Part shown: piece by piece, positions 33,418-43,000 of the stretch
Numbering within the stretch: position 1 is the stretch's first letter
Layout: the number at the start of each line of letters is the position of its first letter
Origin: Luteitalea sp.
Lineage (GTDB): Bacteria > Acidobacteriota > Vicinamibacteria > Vicinamibacterales > Vicinamibacteraceae
Reading direction: 5' to 3'
NCBI GenBank assembly: GCA_009377495.1
Contig: WHTZ01000021.1
Location: 22,679 to 86,678, forward strand
Length of the DNA: 64,000 bases
The notes under the pieces: model-generated
Seen by the model: only the letters and a program-made list of their open reading frames with translations
What the model was told of the DNA's origin: nothing
The model's database searches: none
Made by a program: the position numbers and the translations under genes

Positions 33418-36400
33418 ATGTTGAATGGCGCTAGTAGCGAAGATCCGCCCCACCTGGTTCGCCTAGGCTCGGCGGTTCGGGGCGGAGCTTCGCTACTTGT
33501 CACCGTTGTACTCGCTTTCAGCTGGCATTTGTCCTTCTCGTGGCGAGACGCTGCGGTCTACGCGGCTCGCCAACGGACGGCTGCGGGGCCGCTCGATCCT
33601 CAGGAGGCTCTCGCGTCCTTTGAGCTAGAGCCGGGCTATCGCATCGAGCTCGCGGCGGCTGAGCCTCTGGTCGTGGATCCGGTAGCCATGGCTTTTGACG
33701 AACGGGGGCGCATGTACGTGGTCGAGAGCCGCGGCTATCCCAACCCCGTCGACCCGGAAGAGGAGCTCCCACGGGAAGGAGTCATCGCTCTACTGGAGGA
33801 CACGAACGGAGACGGACGATATAACAAGCGGACCAACTTCGCGGAGGGCCTTACCTATCCCAACGGCATAATGGTTTGGAACGGTGGCGTCTTCGCGAGC
33901 TGCGCTCCGGACCTCCTCTACCTGAAAGATACGAACGGAGACGGTCGGGCGGATATCCATAAGGCGGTGCTGACAGGATTTTCCGTTGACAAGACGGCGG
34001 CAACCCGCTTCAGCCACCCCACCCTCGGGATGGACAACTGGGTTTACCTCACGCACGGGCTCGTGGGCGGCTCGGTCACAGCCCCCGACTATCCCGAGCG
34101 GGCCGCGGTGGAGTTCACGCGTAGCGACTCTCGATTCGATCCTTTCACCTTTGACTTTGAGCTGACCGGCGGCCAGGGGCAGTATGGCCTTACCTTGGAC
34201 GACTTTGGCCGCCGCTTCATCTGTGACAACCGTCATCCCGTCTGGCATGTGGCGATGGAGCCCCGTTATCTGAGGCGGAATCCCCATCTGCCATTTTCCG
34301 AGACCGTTCATGAAGTGTCCAAGGTTGGCACAGAGGCCGTCGTGTGGCCGATCAGTGCTGACCGGACCACGGCTTCCTTTCTGGCAGATTTGCTGAGCGA
34401 GCCCCATGCCGGCACCTTCACCGCCGCCAGCGGCGTACACATTCACCGCGGAGACGCCCTTCCGAGGGAACACCGTGGCAGTATCTTCATCTGTGAGTCG
34501 GCTCAAAATCTCGTACAGCGGCAAGTGCGAAGCCCAGACGGCGTCACCTTCGCTTCGCGGCCTGCCCGTGAGGGCGTTGAATTTCTGGCTTCTCGCGACA
34601 GTTGGTTCAGCCCGGTCTTTGCTGCCAACGGCCCCGACGGTGCTCTCTACATTGTGGACATGTACCGCAACTTCATCGACCATCCGCAATTCATCCCGGA
34701 GCCCGGCAGGAGCGAGCTCGATTTCGAAGCGGGCAAGGGCTACGGTCGCATCTATCGAATCGTGGCCGCGGAGTGGAAACGAGAGAGCAAGCCATTTGAT
34801 CTCGCGCACGCGAGCGTCGAAGAGCTGTGCCGAGCTCTGGAACATCCGAATGCCTGGTGGCGCGAGACCGCCCAGCGGCTTCTGGTCGAACGTCAGGACC
34901 GTGCAGCCGTCCCGTATCTTCGCCAAGTCGTGACCAAGAGGCCGAGCGCGGTAGCACGCGTTCACGCGTTGTGGACGTTGGAAGGGCTGCAAAGGCTCGA
35001 GACGAAGGAAGTCGTTCAAGGACTGCAGGACCAGGATGCGGGCGTACGCGAGAACGCCGTTCGCCTGGCTGAAAGCCGGCTCGGCCGCTCGACAGAGCTT
35101 CTCTCTCACCTGCTGACGCTGGCAGAGGATTCTGATGATGGCGTCCGCTTCCGTGTGGCACTGGCCCTCGGAGAGACCGAGGATCCCCGAGCCACAGAGG
35201 TACTGGCCGACTTGGCTCGTCGTGACGGCGACCATCTGTGGGCACGGATGGCAGTGCTCAGCTCCATTGGAAACCGCGCGAGCGAGTTTCTGCGGGCCTT
35301 TGCCGCCTCGCCTCCGGCCTCCCCTGCGATCACGGCAGCCGTCATGCAGGACCTCGGTCAGATCTTCGGAGCGGGCCAGTCTCCCGAGCGCTGTGTTGAC
35401 CTCATTCTGCATATTACGGACCCAGCCAACGACTTCGTCTGGCAACCGGCGGCCGTGGCAGGGGTCGCTGAAGGTCTCCGGACGCGAGGGCTCGGTCAGG
35501 GGAACCGTTCCCCCTTGACGACGTTGGTCAGCGGCAGTACGCCGAAGGCACGTGAAGCACGGGCACGGATCGAGGCTGTGCTGCAGCGTGCTGCGACCGT
35601 CGCCCTCGACGAGCGCCAGCCCCCCGAGCTCCGCCTGGCGACGATTGAGCTTCTTGGCTATGGCGCGTACGCGTCTGATGGAAAGACCCTCGAGCGCCTG
35701 TTGGAACCTCAGCACCCCCCTGAGATCCAAATGGCGGCGGTCCGTTCACTCGGACGGCTGAATGATTCGGCTGCGGGACGAGCGTTGGTCGAGCCCAGCC
35801 GCTGGCGGACTTACACCCCCCAGGTCAGGGAGACGGTGCTTTCGGTTCTCATGGCCGAGACCAATCACCTGCCGGCGCTGCTCGGCGCGATCGAACAGGG
35901 CGATGTGGCACCGACAGCCCTTGGACGATTACGGCGCACTCAGCTCGTGAAACACCGGGACGCCTCGATTCAGCAGCGGGCCATCAAGGTCTTTGCGAAC
36001 ACGGAGTCAGGCGACCGGATGCAGGTCTACCAGCAATATAAGGAGAAGATCACGGATCTCGCAGGACACGCGAGCAAGGGCGAGCAGGTCTTCGCCACCC
36101 GCTGCGCGGCTTGTCACACCTTTGACGGTACGGGCCGCGGTCTGGCCCCCGACCTGAGTGGCATTGGGAATCAACCCAGGGAGGCCATCCTGCTTCACAC
36201 GCTGGTTCCCGACTACGAGATCACTCCAGGATACGACGCCTACACCCTGGAGACGCAAGACGGCCGCGCGCTGTTAGGACTACTGGAGTCAGAGACGGAG
36301 ACGAGCATTACGCTGCGCGATCCGACTGATCGGCAGGAGACGATCCCACGCCGTAATATCGTCTCCATGTCGGCTTCGGGCAACTCTCTGATGCCCAGCG

Positions 36401-36489
36401 GCCTGGAAGAGCTGATGACGGAGCAGGAACTGGCCGATCTCATCGCCTTCCTGAAGAGACGCACAAGAGGCGGCGATACCCACCGCTGA
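33418..36489 (+). CDS. PVC-type propeller/HEAT/c-type heme protein 3
   Basis: The 1023-residue protein is a close paralogue of heme protein 4 (44839-47892), sharing long identical runs such as PHAGTFTAASGVHIHRGDAL and EAVVWPISAD. The propeller includes AMAFDERGRMYVVESRGYPN and LEDTNGDGRYNKRTNFAEGL; HEAT repeats lie at about 490-850; the heme site is C896-A-A-C-H900 followed by APDLSGIGNQP. The start at ATG 33418 is chosen because upstream in-frame codons overlap sulfatase 3. Residues about 6-27 are encoded by a palindromic repeat (33433-33497), so the signal region differs completely from that of the paralogue. A membrane segment (LLVTVVLAFSWHLSF) follows immediately. Confidence 0.85.
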   Translation: MLNGASSEDPPHLVRLGSAVRGGASLLVTVVLAFSWHLSFSWRDAAVYAARQRTAAGPLDPQEALASFELEPGYRIELAAAEPLVVDPVAMAFDERGRMYVVESRGYPNPVDPEEELPREGVIALLEDTNGDGRYNKRTNFAEGLTYPNGIMVWNGGVFASCAPDLLYLKDTNGDGRADIHKAVLTGFSVDKTAATRFSHPTLGMDNWVYLTHGLVGGSVTAPDYPERAAVEFTRSDSRFDPFTFDFELTGGQGQYGLTLDDFGRRFICDNRHPVWHVAMEPRYLRRNPHLPFSETVHEVSKVGTEAVVWPISADRTTASFLADLLSEPHAGTFTAASGVHIHRGDALPREHRGSIFICESAQNLVQRQVRSPDGVTFASRPAREGVEFLASRDSWFSPVFAANGPDGALYIVDMYRNFIDHPQFIPEPGRSELDFEAGKGYGRIYRIVAAEWKRESKPFDLAHASVEELCRALEHPNAWWRETAQRLLVERQDRAAVPYLRQVVTKRPSAVARVHALWTLEGLQRLETKEVVQGLQDQDAGVRENAVRLAESRLGRSTELLSHLLTLAEDSDDGVRFRVALALGETEDPRATEVLADLARRDGDHLWARMAVLSSIGNRASEFLRAFAASPPASPAITAAVMQDLGQIFGAGQSPERCVDLILHITDPANDFVWQPAAVAGVAEGLRTRGLGQGNRSPLTTLVSGSTPKAREARARIEAVLQRAATVALDERQPPELRLATIELLGYGAYASDGKTLERLLEPQHPPEIQMAAVRSLGRLNDSAAGRALVEPSRWRTYTPQVRETVLSVLMAETNHLPALLGAIEQGDVAPTALGRLRRTQLVKHRDASIQQRAIKVFANTESGDRMQVYQQYKEKITDLAGHASKGEQVFATRCAACHTFDGTGRGLAPDLSGIGNQPREAILLHTLVPDYEITPGYDAYTLETQDGRALLGLLESETETSITLRDPTDRQETIPRRNIVSMSASGNSLMPSGLEELMTEQELADLIAFLKRRTRGGDTHR
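33433..33497 (+). repeat. REP-like palindrome, copy A, inside a coding sequence
   Basis: Arms at 33433-33451 (AGTAGCGAAGATCCGCCCC) and 33479-33497 are inverted copies with one mismatch. A second copy in the opposite orientation lies at 49597-49663 with a recognisably similar interior. This copy begins 15 bp after the start codon of heme protein 3 and is read through in frame. Confidence 0.75.
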
Positions 36490-36551
36490 CGGAGCGCCGC
36501 TCGTGGTTTTTCCACGCGGCCGACCGGGGCGCGCGGCACGCGTGATCACGA

Positions 36552-36576
36552 CACGCCGGCGGCTCCGCCGCCCGTG
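36552..36576 (+). terminator. Possible hairpin terminator or attenuator after heme protein 3
   Basis: GGCGGC-TCC-GCCGCC forms a 6-bp stem flanked by CACG and CGTG. It lies 60 bp after the stop codon. No U-rich tail follows, so factor-independent termination is doubtful; it could instead limit mRNA decay. Confidence 0.35.
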
Positions 36577-36672
36577 CGCAGCCGGTTCACTCCACTGACT
36601 CCACACAGACCGGTACTCACTCGTTTTGGTGAGGGCCAAGAAAACTCGGGGGCGGCAAGGCCCACGTTTGTC

Positions 36673-36710
36673 TTGACACGACCAGTTATAGTAACGTTAC
36701 ATTAAGTCGA
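36673..36710 (+). promoter_or_regulatory. Promoter-like TTGACA and GTTACATT operator half-site before TonB receptor 3
   Basis: TTGACA at 36673-36678 is followed by the palindrome GTAACGTTAC (36691-36700) and GTTACATTAAGTCGA (36696-36710). The last stretch matches the minus-reading arm at 29627-29656 at 14 of 15 positions, in the same orientation relative to transcription. The best -10 is unclear. Confidence 0.5.
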
Positions 36711-36731
36711 ATCAGTAACGGCATCCTGTCG

Positions 36732-36792
36732 TGGTCGATCTCATCGCCTTCCTGTAGGGACACGCAAGAGGCGGCAGTGCCCACCGCTGACG
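36732..36792 (+). pseudogene. Remnant of a heme-protein gene 3' end
   Basis: These 61 bp align without gaps to 36431-36491, the last codons and stop of heme protein 3, with 53 of 61 identical. The remnant would encode DLIAFL then a stop, and retains the CCCACCGCTGACG tail. It lies 36 bp before TonB receptor 3, so it is the trace of a duplicated heme gene that was deleted, or of a local duplication. Confidence 0.7.
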
Positions 36793-36827
36793 CTGTTGGA
36801 AAGCTGCGGCATCTCGAGGGGGACCCC

Positions 36828-39800
36828 ATGGCCAAGCGTTTGACCCTTACCACCAACGGCATCTTTATCTGGATCGTTTTTCTTCTTTCACTCTTTGCTC
36901 TGACCGGTCACGTGAATGCCCAGATCAACCTGTCAACCATCCGCGGAGTGATCGTGGATCAGTCACAGGGGGTTCTACCCGGCGTCGACGTCACCGTAAC
37001 AGAAGTCAACACAAATCTGAGTAGGAGCGCCGTCTCCGATGACAATGGCAACTTTGAGCTTGCAGACCTTAGGCCCGGTATCTATCGGTTGACGGCTTCA
37101 CTGTCTGGTTTTCGGACTTATATCGCTGACGATGTTCACCTGGAATCTGGGCAGACCAGGCGAATCAATATGGTCCTCCAGATCGGCGATGCGGCAGAGC
37201 AGGTGACTGTAACCGCAGGCGCTGCGGTGATCTCGACCGAGAATGGAGAGTTGGGGGCGGCGGTGGATACGACTCACCATGGCGATGCCCCCTGGGTCGG
37301 CGCCGAGGCGTCCCTCGATCCCAGCCTTTACCTCACCACGGTGCCCCTCGTGCAGTCCACTGGCGGGGTTTGGAGCACCTCCTGGGCGGGACAATCCAGA
37401 GATCAGGTTCAGATGGGGCAAGACGGTCACACGAATGATCGAGATGTCAACCAGCTCAATGACATTTTCGATGCCCAGGAGATTGTCGTCGTCCCGGTAA
37501 ACAGCAGCGCAGAACATGCTCGTGTCGGATACATGAACATGATCACCAAATCCGGCACCAATGCCTTTCATGGACGTCTGCTCTACTGGAACCTGAATCC
37601 AGCGTTCAAGGCCAGAGAATTCTTCGAGGAGGAGAAGGCCAAGACGCTCACCCACACGATCAGTGCCAGTGCCTCGGGGCCCATTCTCAAGGACAAGACC
37701 TTCTTTTACGCTTCGACGAACATTTTGAAAGTGCCCAGCGAACAGTTTTACCTCCGTGATGTTCCCACCGAACGAATGAGAGCTGGCGATTTTTCTCAGC
37801 TTCTTCACCTGTCCAACCCCATTACTCTCAACGACCCTTTGACGGGGGAACCCTTTCCAAACAACATCATTCCGGAAAACCGTATCAACCCAGTCTCCCA
37901 AAGAGTCAACGATCGTTATCTTCCAGCGCCGAATCGGGGAGCGTCAGACGATCTGAGCAGCAATTTCGGCTTCACATTTCCGTTTCCGACAGATTATTCG
38001 CTCAGACAAGATTTCACCCAGCGAATCGACCATAAGATCTCGGATAAGAACACACTCATGGGACGGTTTATCGAGAACCGGGATTTGTACGTCCTGCCGC
38101 AATCATTCCCCGAGTTCACATGGACCCGGGAGCGCTTTAACTTTCACATGGTCTTGCAGGATACCCACGTGTTCTCGGCCAACCTGGTCAATACCGCCCG
38201 TGTTGGGCTCTACAAGGAAAAGATTACGGATGGAGGCACCGTCTATGATGTGACTCCATTTAAGGGGGATGAAGCCGTTGCGGCTATCGGCCTGCGTGGG
38301 GTCAATCCACAGGGGCTCACTGCTCAGGGATTTCCCCGAATGGATATTTCCGGTTATCCGTCGCTGCAAACAACACCAGGCGGCATGGTATTGAACGATC
38401 ACAACTGGGGTTTTGCCGACACGGTCACCTGGACGAACGGCAAACACACCATTAAATTCGGAGGGGAATTCAAGCCTCAGTCGCGAAATGAGCAACTGGT
38501 CCAAGAGCCGACATATGGCCGATTTGCTTTCAACGGCTCCTTCACGGGTTACGGTTATGCTGATTTCTTGTTAGGTATACCGTATCAAAGCCAGCGGTTG
38601 GATCAGGTCACTGATCGGGTCACATTGGACAATGAATTGGGCCTGTTCATCATGGATGACTTCAAGGCGACTGATGACTTAACCCTGAACGTCGGGCTGC
38701 GCTGGGACCGCTTCGGCTCAGCCACGTACGAGGACGGGCTCATCTACAACTGGGATCTCGCAACGGGCAACATCGTGGTGCCGGCAGAGGCCATCGATCG
38801 CGTGAGTCCTCTATACCCGTCGACCATCAACGTCGTGGCGGGGCAGGTCAAGCAGAATCCAAAAATGACAAACTTTGCGCCCCGCCTTGGTCTTGCCTAT
38901 CGCGTTAGCGACAAGCTCGTGGTCCGCGGAGCCTATGGAATCTACACGGAGACGTTGGGGCGTTACTCTCGAGCCCAGGGCGGTGGTCCCTTCGCGCTCA
39001 CAGAAACGTATATCAACGACATCGTCGATGGGCAGCCTTCGTTCGCATTTCCTAATCCCTTTCCTAGCGATGTCCTCAGTGCAGCGATTCCTTCCCAAAG
39101 CTTCAGCGGCTATCCGTTGGATACGGACAACGGACGCATTCACCAGTTCAATGCGACGCTAGAATATCAGCTCCACGATATGGGATTTCGGCTCTCATAT
39201 ATTGGAGCACGGAACCGTGGGATGAATTACTCGATCGATATCAACAAACCGCAGCCGAGTCTGATTCCATTCTCTCAGGATCGCCGCTCCTGGCCGGAGT
39301 TTGTTGGAGGGTCTTATGCCAGGTCTGATGGAAAGCAGAACTACAACGCGCTCAGTCTTCAGGCGCAACGGAAGCTGGGCGGATTCACCTTCAGTGGCCA
39401 TTGGACCCTGACCTCAAATCTATCCAATATGAACAACCTCGAGGATCCATATGCAGAGCTCACGTTCAGCCGGGTTCCATATACCAGCCGGCAACGAGCG
39501 GTTGTCAATGCGAGGTGGGAACTTCCGATCGGTCGCGGTCGCCGATTCCTAGCAGACGCCACTCCCGTTGTAGATACTGTCCTGGGAGGCTGGCAGTTAT
39601 ATTGGATCGCCTATTTTGAGAGCGGGTTCTTCTTCTCGCCCAGATTTTCCGGTTCTGATCCCTCTAACACAAACACATTTGGAGGATTGCCAGATCGAGC
39701 TACGGATGGAAACCTGCCCTCCGGTGAGCGCGAGCTGGACCAGTGGTTTGACCCTTCAGCTTTCCAGGCGCCACCAGAGGGCAGATTTGGAAACAGCGGC

Positions 39801-40040
39801 GCGAACATTCTTGAAGGACCTGGATACCAGATGCATAACATCTCCGTCAGCAAGAGCTTTGACCTGACAGCGGGCGTGCGATTTGGCTTCACAGTGGCGG
39901 CTTCGAATGCATTCAATCATCCCAATTTCGGAGTCCCAAGCTCTGATATCTCGGTACCTGGAAGCGTTGGAGTGGTCAGTAGCCTTCGCGCCGGCGCACA
40001 GGCCCGCCAAGTGGAGCTCAGAAGCCGGATCGAATGGTAG
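36828..40040 (+). CDS. Oar-type TonB-dependent receptor 3
   Basis: The 1070-residue receptor has a Sec signal (GIFIWIVFLLSLFALTGHVN), a carboxypeptidase-regulatory domain (STIRGVIVDQSQGVLPGVDV, DLRPGIYRLTASLSGFRTYI), a plug (HARVGYMNMITKSGTNAFHG) and a barrel ending VELRSRIEW. It is clearly paralogous to TonB receptor 4: both have QEPTYGRFAFNG/SEPTYGRFAFNG, GLRWD and NTFGGLPDRATDGNLPSGER/NTLGGLPDRICDGNLPRGQR. Its base composition looks less GC-rich than receptor 4, so the pair has diverged or one copy was acquired. The start at ATG 36828 follows GAGGGGGA. The stop is 18 bp before receptor 4. Confidence 0.92.
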   Translation: MAKRLTLTTNGIFIWIVFLLSLFALTGHVNAQINLSTIRGVIVDQSQGVLPGVDVTVTEVNTNLSRSAVSDDNGNFELADLRPGIYRLTASLSGFRTYIADDVHLESGQTRRINMVLQIGDAAEQVTVTAGAAVISTENGELGAAVDTTHHGDAPWVGAEASLDPSLYLTTVPLVQSTGGVWSTSWAGQSRDQVQMGQDGHTNDRDVNQLNDIFDAQEIVVVPVNSSAEHARVGYMNMITKSGTNAFHGRLLYWNLNPAFKAREFFEEEKAKTLTHTISASASGPILKDKTFFYASTNILKVPSEQFYLRDVPTERMRAGDFSQLLHLSNPITLNDPLTGEPFPNNIIPENRINPVSQRVNDRYLPAPNRGASDDLSSNFGFTFPFPTDYSLRQDFTQRIDHKISDKNTLMGRFIENRDLYVLPQSFPEFTWTRERFNFHMVLQDTHVFSANLVNTARVGLYKEKITDGGTVYDVTPFKGDEAVAAIGLRGVNPQGLTAQGFPRMDISGYPSLQTTPGGMVLNDHNWGFADTVTWTNGKHTIKFGGEFKPQSRNEQLVQEPTYGRFAFNGSFTGYGYADFLLGIPYQSQRLDQVTDRVTLDNELGLFIMDDFKATDDLTLNVGLRWDRFGSATYEDGLIYNWDLATGNIVVPAEAIDRVSPLYPSTINVVAGQVKQNPKMTNFAPRLGLAYRVSDKLVVRGAYGIYTETLGRYSRAQGGGPFALTETYINDIVDGQPSFAFPNPFPSDVLSAAIPSQSFSGYPLDTDNGRIHQFNATLEYQLHDMGFRLSYIGARNRGMNYSIDINKPQPSLIPFSQDRRSWPEFVGGSYARSDGKQNYNALSLQAQRKLGGFTFSGHWTLTSNLSNMNNLEDPYAELTFSRVPYTSRQRAVVNARWELPIGRGRRFLADATPVVDTVLGGWQLYWIAYFESGFFFSPRFSGSDPSNTNTFGGLPDRATDGNLPSGERELDQWFDPSAFQAPPEGRFGNSGANILEGPGYQMHNISVSKSFDLTAGVRFGFTVAASNAFNHPNFGVPSSDISVPGSVGVVSSLRAGAQARQVELRSRIEW

Positions 40041-40058
40041 TTCAATTCGGAGGGCGCC

Positions 40059-43000
40059 ATGACGACGATGACGATGGTTCGGAATGAGGATGCTTTCCTA
40101 AAGCTGATGGTCTGGACACTCTTCTTGAGTGCCCTGCTTGCTAGCCTTATGCTGCCCGGTAGCGCGGCCGCTCAGGCACTGTCCACAATCCGGGGAGCGG
40201 TCACCGATCAGAGTGGCGGCGTCGTGCCTGGAGTTACGGTGACGGTCACGGATGTCGGAACGAACGTGCTTGTGCGGACCGTGATCTCGAATGACAGCGG
40301 AGACTACGAGGTGCCCGACCTTCACCCGAGCACCTACCAGATTCGCGCAGAGCTGTCAGGATTTCGGACCTTTGTCGCCGACCGCGTCGTCCTGGACGGG
40401 TCCCAGACCCGACGCGTCAACGTCGTGCTTCAATTGGGTGAGGTCAGCGATGAGGTCCTGGTCGACGCCGGGGCGGCCGTCATCACCACCGACAGTGGCG
40501 ATATCTCGGCCAAGTTCACAGAAGAACTGTTCGATGCCAGCCCGCTAGTGAATACCTATTACCCGCAATCGCTTCTCACGACGCTGGCAGGTGTCGAGAG
40601 CCAAATGGGAAGCTGGTCCCTACGGATGGCCGGTCAACCAGCCTCCCAGAACGCCCTCGGGATGGATGGTGTCTATCAGGACGGCACCGTGAATCTGATC
40701 AATAACATGATGGATTTCACGGAGTTGACGATGACGGCCGTGGGGAACACAGCCGATCAGGCGCGGATTTCGTCCTTCAACATGATCTCGAAGAGCGGCT
40801 CCAATCAGTTCCGCGGCAGCCTCTTCTACACCCATTTCAATTCGGCGCTCAACGCGCGGAGTTTCTTTGAGCCGAGTAAGCTCTCCGCGCGCGAGCACAA
40901 ATCGCACATCGACGTCTCGGGTCCAATCGTTCGGGACCGCACCTTCTTCTACGCGTCTTATTTCCATCAGAACATTCCCTCAGCCTCCTTCAATCGCTCA
41001 ACGGTGGCAACCGCCGCGATGCGCGACGGCGACTTTTCCCAGCTCCTCGCGGGGCCCAATCCCACGCCGGTGATCGATCCGCTCACGGGTGCCCCGTTCC
41101 CAGGCAATGTCATTCCCCCGGAGCGGTTCAATGCGCTCTCCGCGCTGGTACAGGAGCAATTCATCCCGCCACCCAACCTCGAGGATGCGGATACGCTCGT
41201 GAACAACCTTGGTTTCGAGCACGCCTACCCAGAGGATCTGTATCGGGCAGACTACCCGATGGTGCGCATCGATCACCAGATCTCCACGAACAACACGCTT
41301 TACGGTCGCTTCATCCAACGCTATACACCGTATGTGCTGAAGCGCGGCCTGCCTGGATTCGACTGGACCAGAGTGCGATGGCACCGGGGGACGGTCTTCT
41401 CCGATACGCATGTGTTTTCGCCGAACCTCGTCGCCACGTTCCGCGCCGGATGGTTGTGGGACTTCGTGGAAGATGGCACTGAAGTGGACGGTTTCACGCC
41501 CCGCCGCGGAGACCAGGTGGTCCAGGAGATCGGCCTTCAGGGCGTCAACCCGCGAGAACTCCAAGCCATGGGCTTCCCCAGGATGGACATCACCGGCATG
41601 ACCTCACTCGAGACCATCGCCGGAGGGGTCAAAGAAGACAACCACCAGCTCAGCCTCTCAAACAGCCTCACGTGGTCGCAGGGACGCCACGTCTGGAAAT
41701 TCGGCGGCGAGGTTCGAAGAGTCAGTCGATTCGATGGAGCCATCTCGGAGCCAACCTACGGCCGCTTCGCGTTCAACGGGCGCTTCACGGGAAGCGCCTA
41801 TGCAGATTTTCTGCTTGGCTTGCCTCACTCGAGCGAACGCGTAGACCCTCTGACGGATCGAAGCCAGGTGGCCTATGAACTGGGCTTCTTTGCCATGGAC
41901 ACCTACAAGATCACCTCGCGCCTGACGCTCGATTACGGCCTGCGCTGGGACATCTTCACCTCACCACGTTTCGATGACGGGCTGCAGTTCAACTGGGACC
42001 CCGCGACAGGAGATGTCATCGTTCCGCCGGACGCCATGTCTTCGGTGAGTCCACTCTATCCCCAGAACATCAACGTCCGATCCGGCGACGTGATCCCAGA
42101 GATCAAGTGGTCCAACATCCGGCCTCGACTTGCCGTTGCCTACCGGCTGCAGGATAACCTCGTCGTACGGGGAAGCTACGGCGTATTTACGGAGCAGATC
42201 GGGTACTTCGATCGATTGCAGGGCAGCGGACCTTTCCAAATTGCCGAAACCTATATCAACGAGCTTGTCGATGGGAAGCCCTCGTTCACATTTCCCAACC
42301 CCTTTCCTGCCGACATCGCTTCGGCGGAGATCCCCTCGCAGAGCATTCGTGGCTTCCCCGCGACCACGCGACAGGGTGCCATCCACCAGTTTCAGGTGAG
42401 CGCGGAGCGCCAATTCGGAGGCCTTGGCGCGCGCCTGTCCTATATCGGCTCTCGCAGCCGCGGGCTGAATTACAACCTCAACATCAACAAGCCGGAGCCA
42501 GGCCTCGAGTCGTTCTCTCAAGATCGACGGCCCTATCCGCAATTCATCGACGCCACGATTGCCCAAGAGAACGGAGCCAGCAACTATGACGCCCTCCAGG
42601 TACAGGTCAATCGACGCGCGGGCCCTGTCACCTTCGACGCCCACTACACGCTGCAGTCGAACAGGTCCAACTTCCTGAACCTGGAGAATCCCTACGCGCC
42701 GAACGAGTGGCACGATGAGCAGTACAACACACGGCACAAGGCGGCTGTCAGCACGGTGATCGAGCTCCCGTGGGGCCGGGGGCGGCCGTATCTAGCCGAC
42801 GCGCCGTCGCTCGTCAACTCCCTCATCGGCGACTGGAACGTCGTGACGGTGAGCTACGTTCAGACAGGTCAGCATTTCTCGCCCGCCTTCTCCGGCTCTG
42901 ATCCGTCCAACACGAACACGCTCGGTGGGCTCCCCGACCGGATCTGCGACGGAAACCTGCCGCGGGGCCAGAGAACGGTCGAACAATGGTTCGATCCGAG

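Larger units (their letters stand above)
36490..36827. other. Intergenic region between heme protein 3 and TonB receptor 3, 338 bp
   Basis: It contains a GC-rich hairpin (36552-36576), a promoter-like TTGACA with the GTTACATT motif (36673-36710), and a degenerate copy of the heme protein 3 gene end (36732-36792). The region suggests that TonB receptors 3 and 4 may have their own promoter inside the long plus-strand gene run. Confidence 0.6.

Noticed and set aside
33790..35730. A 646-codon open frame antisense to heme protein 3
   Set aside because: It lies wholly inside a gene with clear domain motifs; its own translation has no recognisable domain and only reflects GC-rich codon bias. The same applies to antisense frames at 46096-47583 and 10735-11943.
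36552..36576. Strong intrinsic terminator
   Set aside because: The hairpin is GC-rich but has no U-tract, so it is listed only with low confidence.
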